A DNA stretch of 45,418 nucleotides, from assembly GCA_029056055.1 (NCBI GenBank), contig JAIDCC010000068.1, positions 1 through 45,418 of the forward strand, given 5' to 3'. The notes under the pieces are model-generated. The model was not told where the DNA came from. It worked only from the letters and a program-made list of their open reading frames with translations, and ran no database searches. This document shows positions 44,326-45,418 of this stretch, one piece after another. Position 1 is the first letter of the stretch. Each line of letters starts with the position of its first letter. The translations under genes were made by a program, and so were the position numbers. Origin of the DNA: Duncaniella sp. (GTDB taxonomy: Bacteria > Bacteroidota > Bacteroidia > Bacteroidales > Muribaculaceae).

Positions 44326-45418
44326 AAGTCTATCTCCACATACCTTTCTGCCACTCCAAGTGTGCCTATTGCGACTTCTATTCGCTGGCGCGCCCCGACT
44401 TCGTCGACCGCTACCTCGACGCCGTCGCCGCCGAGTGGGAGGCTCGCCGCCCCGCCGAACCTGCCGACACTCTCTACATCGGCGGAGGCACCCCTTCGCT
44501 CCTCCCCCCGTCCGCAATAGCGCGCCTCGTCGGGCTCATCGCCCCCGGCCCCTTGCGCGAACTCACCGTCGAAGCTAACCCCGAAGATGTCACCCCCGCG
44601 TGGGTCGAGGCCATGCGCGCCGTGCGCCCCGATGTCAGGGTCAGCATAGGCATCCAGTCGCTCGTCGACACCGAACTCCGCGCCATCTCGCGCCGCCACA
44701 CCGCCGCCGACGCCCTCGCCGCGCTCGAATGTCTGCGCTCCGGCGGGGTGACCAACATCTCGGCCGACCTCATCTACGGTCTTCCCGGGCAGACGCTCGA
44801 AAGTTTCACCTTCAGCCTGCGCCGCCTCCTTGAATTCCGCCCCTCGCATCTGTCGGCCTACCTTCTCTCCATCGAAGAGGGCACCCTGCTCGGGCGCCGC
44901 CTCGCCGCGGGGCAAATCGCCGAAGCCTCCGACACTTTGGCCGGCGAAATGTATGACACCCTCTGCCGCCTCACCCGCGAGGCCGGCTATCGCCACTACG
45001 AAATCTCAAATTTCGCCCTCCCCGGCGCCGAGGCCATCCACAATTCATCCTACTGGGACCTTTCGCCCTACATCGGTCTCGGCCCCGGCGCACATTCCTA
45101 CGTCGACGGTCGCCGCGGCGCCAATCGTCCCGACCTGCGCGCCTACATTGCCTCGCATGGCACCGGCATCTACGAGGAAGAAGACGAAAGCCGCGACTCG
45201 CAGTTCAACGACCTCCTGCTCACCGCCTTGCGCACCGCCCGCGGCCTCTCCCTCGCCGACGTCAGCCGCCTCTTCGGCCCCGACATCCTCACCGCCCTCC
45301 TCGCCTCCGCCGCCCCCTCCCTCGCCTCCGGCACCCTCATACTCACCGCTTCCGCCGCGACCGCAAAAGTAGGGACGCGCCATGGCGCGTCCACGCCGGC
45401 CCACAATGTCTCCCACCC
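44322..45418 (+). CDS. hemW: HemW-like radical SAM protein (3' end open at window edge, repeat in C-terminus)
   Basis: A heme-chaperone-type radical SAM protein related to oxygen-independent coproporphyrinogen oxidase. It starts with GTG at 44322, overlapping the upstream stop. The cluster motif is CHSKCAYCDF (Cys10, 14, 17). YIGGGTPSLL, VEANPEDVT and the HNSSYW motif typical of HemW are present. Within the 365 codons in the window there is no stop. From about residue 350 the frame runs through the GTAGGGACGCGCC repeat (45369-45392) instead of the usual HemW C-terminus (FxSDGIxxDL-like), so the last 25 residues or so appear replaced or the gene altered at its 3' end. Confidence 0.85.
   Translation, partial: MKVYLHIPFCHSKCAYCDFYSLARPDFVDRYLDAVAAEWEARRPAEPADTLYIGGGTPSLLPPSAIARLVGLIAPGPLRELTVEANPEDVTPAWVEAMRAVRPDVRVSIGIQSLVDTELRAISRRHTAADALAALECLRSGGVTNISADLIYGLPGQTLESFTFSLRRLLEFRPSHLSAYLLSIEEGTLLGRRLAAGQIAEASDTLAGEMYDTLCRLTREAGYRHYEISNFALPGAEAIHNSSYWDLSPYIGLGPGAHSYVDGRRGANRPDLRAYIASHGTGIYEEEDESRDSQFNDLLLTALRTARGLSLADVSRLFGPDILTALLASAAPSLASGTLILTASAATAKVGTRHGASTPAHNVSH
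45373..45392. repeat. 20-base palindrome GGACGCGCCATGGCGCGTCC, copy 3
   Basis: Identical to the copies at 5241 and 5313, 40 kb away, and preceded by GTA. Here it lies inside the reading frame of hemW, contributing in-frame codons (VGTRHGAST). Confidence 0.9.

Overview
The window is a gene-dense, GC-rich stretch of a Gram-negative member of the Bacteroidota, probably order Bacteroidales. A Muribaculaceae-like lineage is my best guess, but the family cannot be fixed from this sequence alone. The evidence is several promoters of the Bacteroidota type (TAnnTTTG at -7), genes without Shine-Dalgarno sequences, and Bacteroidales-typical proteins: a DUF5106/thioredoxin-like protein, a bifunctional nuclease with a UVR tail, a viroplasmin-RNase H, a long-form HisG and a metal-type KdsA. 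Lipid A/Kdo genes (lpxA, kdsA) and a tripartite RND pump show an outer membrane. I saw no tRNA, rRNA, CRISPR array, phage gene or intact insertion sequence.

Layout. (1) Positions 331-20862, all on the + strand: malic enzyme maeB; aroK with an alanine dehydrogenase/transhydrogenase-like gene and a viroplasmin-RNase H; a palindrome-rich intergenic patch; recJ-recQ; a large AsmA-like protein with a HAD phosphatase; and a complete, tightly overlapping histidine operon hisG-D-C-B-H-A-F-IE that encodes every step from PRPP/ATP to histidine. (2) Positions 20863-21355: a gene-free convergent zone full of short hairpin repeats, with a small terminator-bearing RNA-like unit. (3) Positions 21356-31547, all on the - strand (read right to left): a DUF5106/thioredoxin-like lipid-envelope or redox protein, DoxX, mnmA, BFN nuclease, a nucleoside transporter, rsmE, kdsA, a TPR protein, purU, a WecG/TagA glycosyltransferase and an orphan membrane protein. 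(4) Positions 31548-32035: a divergent promoter region. (5) Positions 32036-45418, + strand: RND adaptor-pump-outer membrane channel, lpxA, a GT4 glycosyltransferase, DNA polymerase III delta' subunit, an AddB-like Fe-S nuclease and hemW, which runs off the window end.

Most protein genes are housekeeping or envelope functions. The less ordinary signals are: a dispersed family of hairpin repeats whose stems differ in sequence but keep pairing, one copy reading into the 3' end of hemW; a 50-base perfect palindrome; a candidate small RNA downstream of the his operon; an AlaDH/PNT-family enzyme apparently lacking the canonical catalytic Lys and His; and an RND pump with an extra segment of about 70 residues that looks like two added membrane helices. 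No convincing new defence or biosynthetic system was found. Family assignments rest on motifs read by eye; no database search was run.
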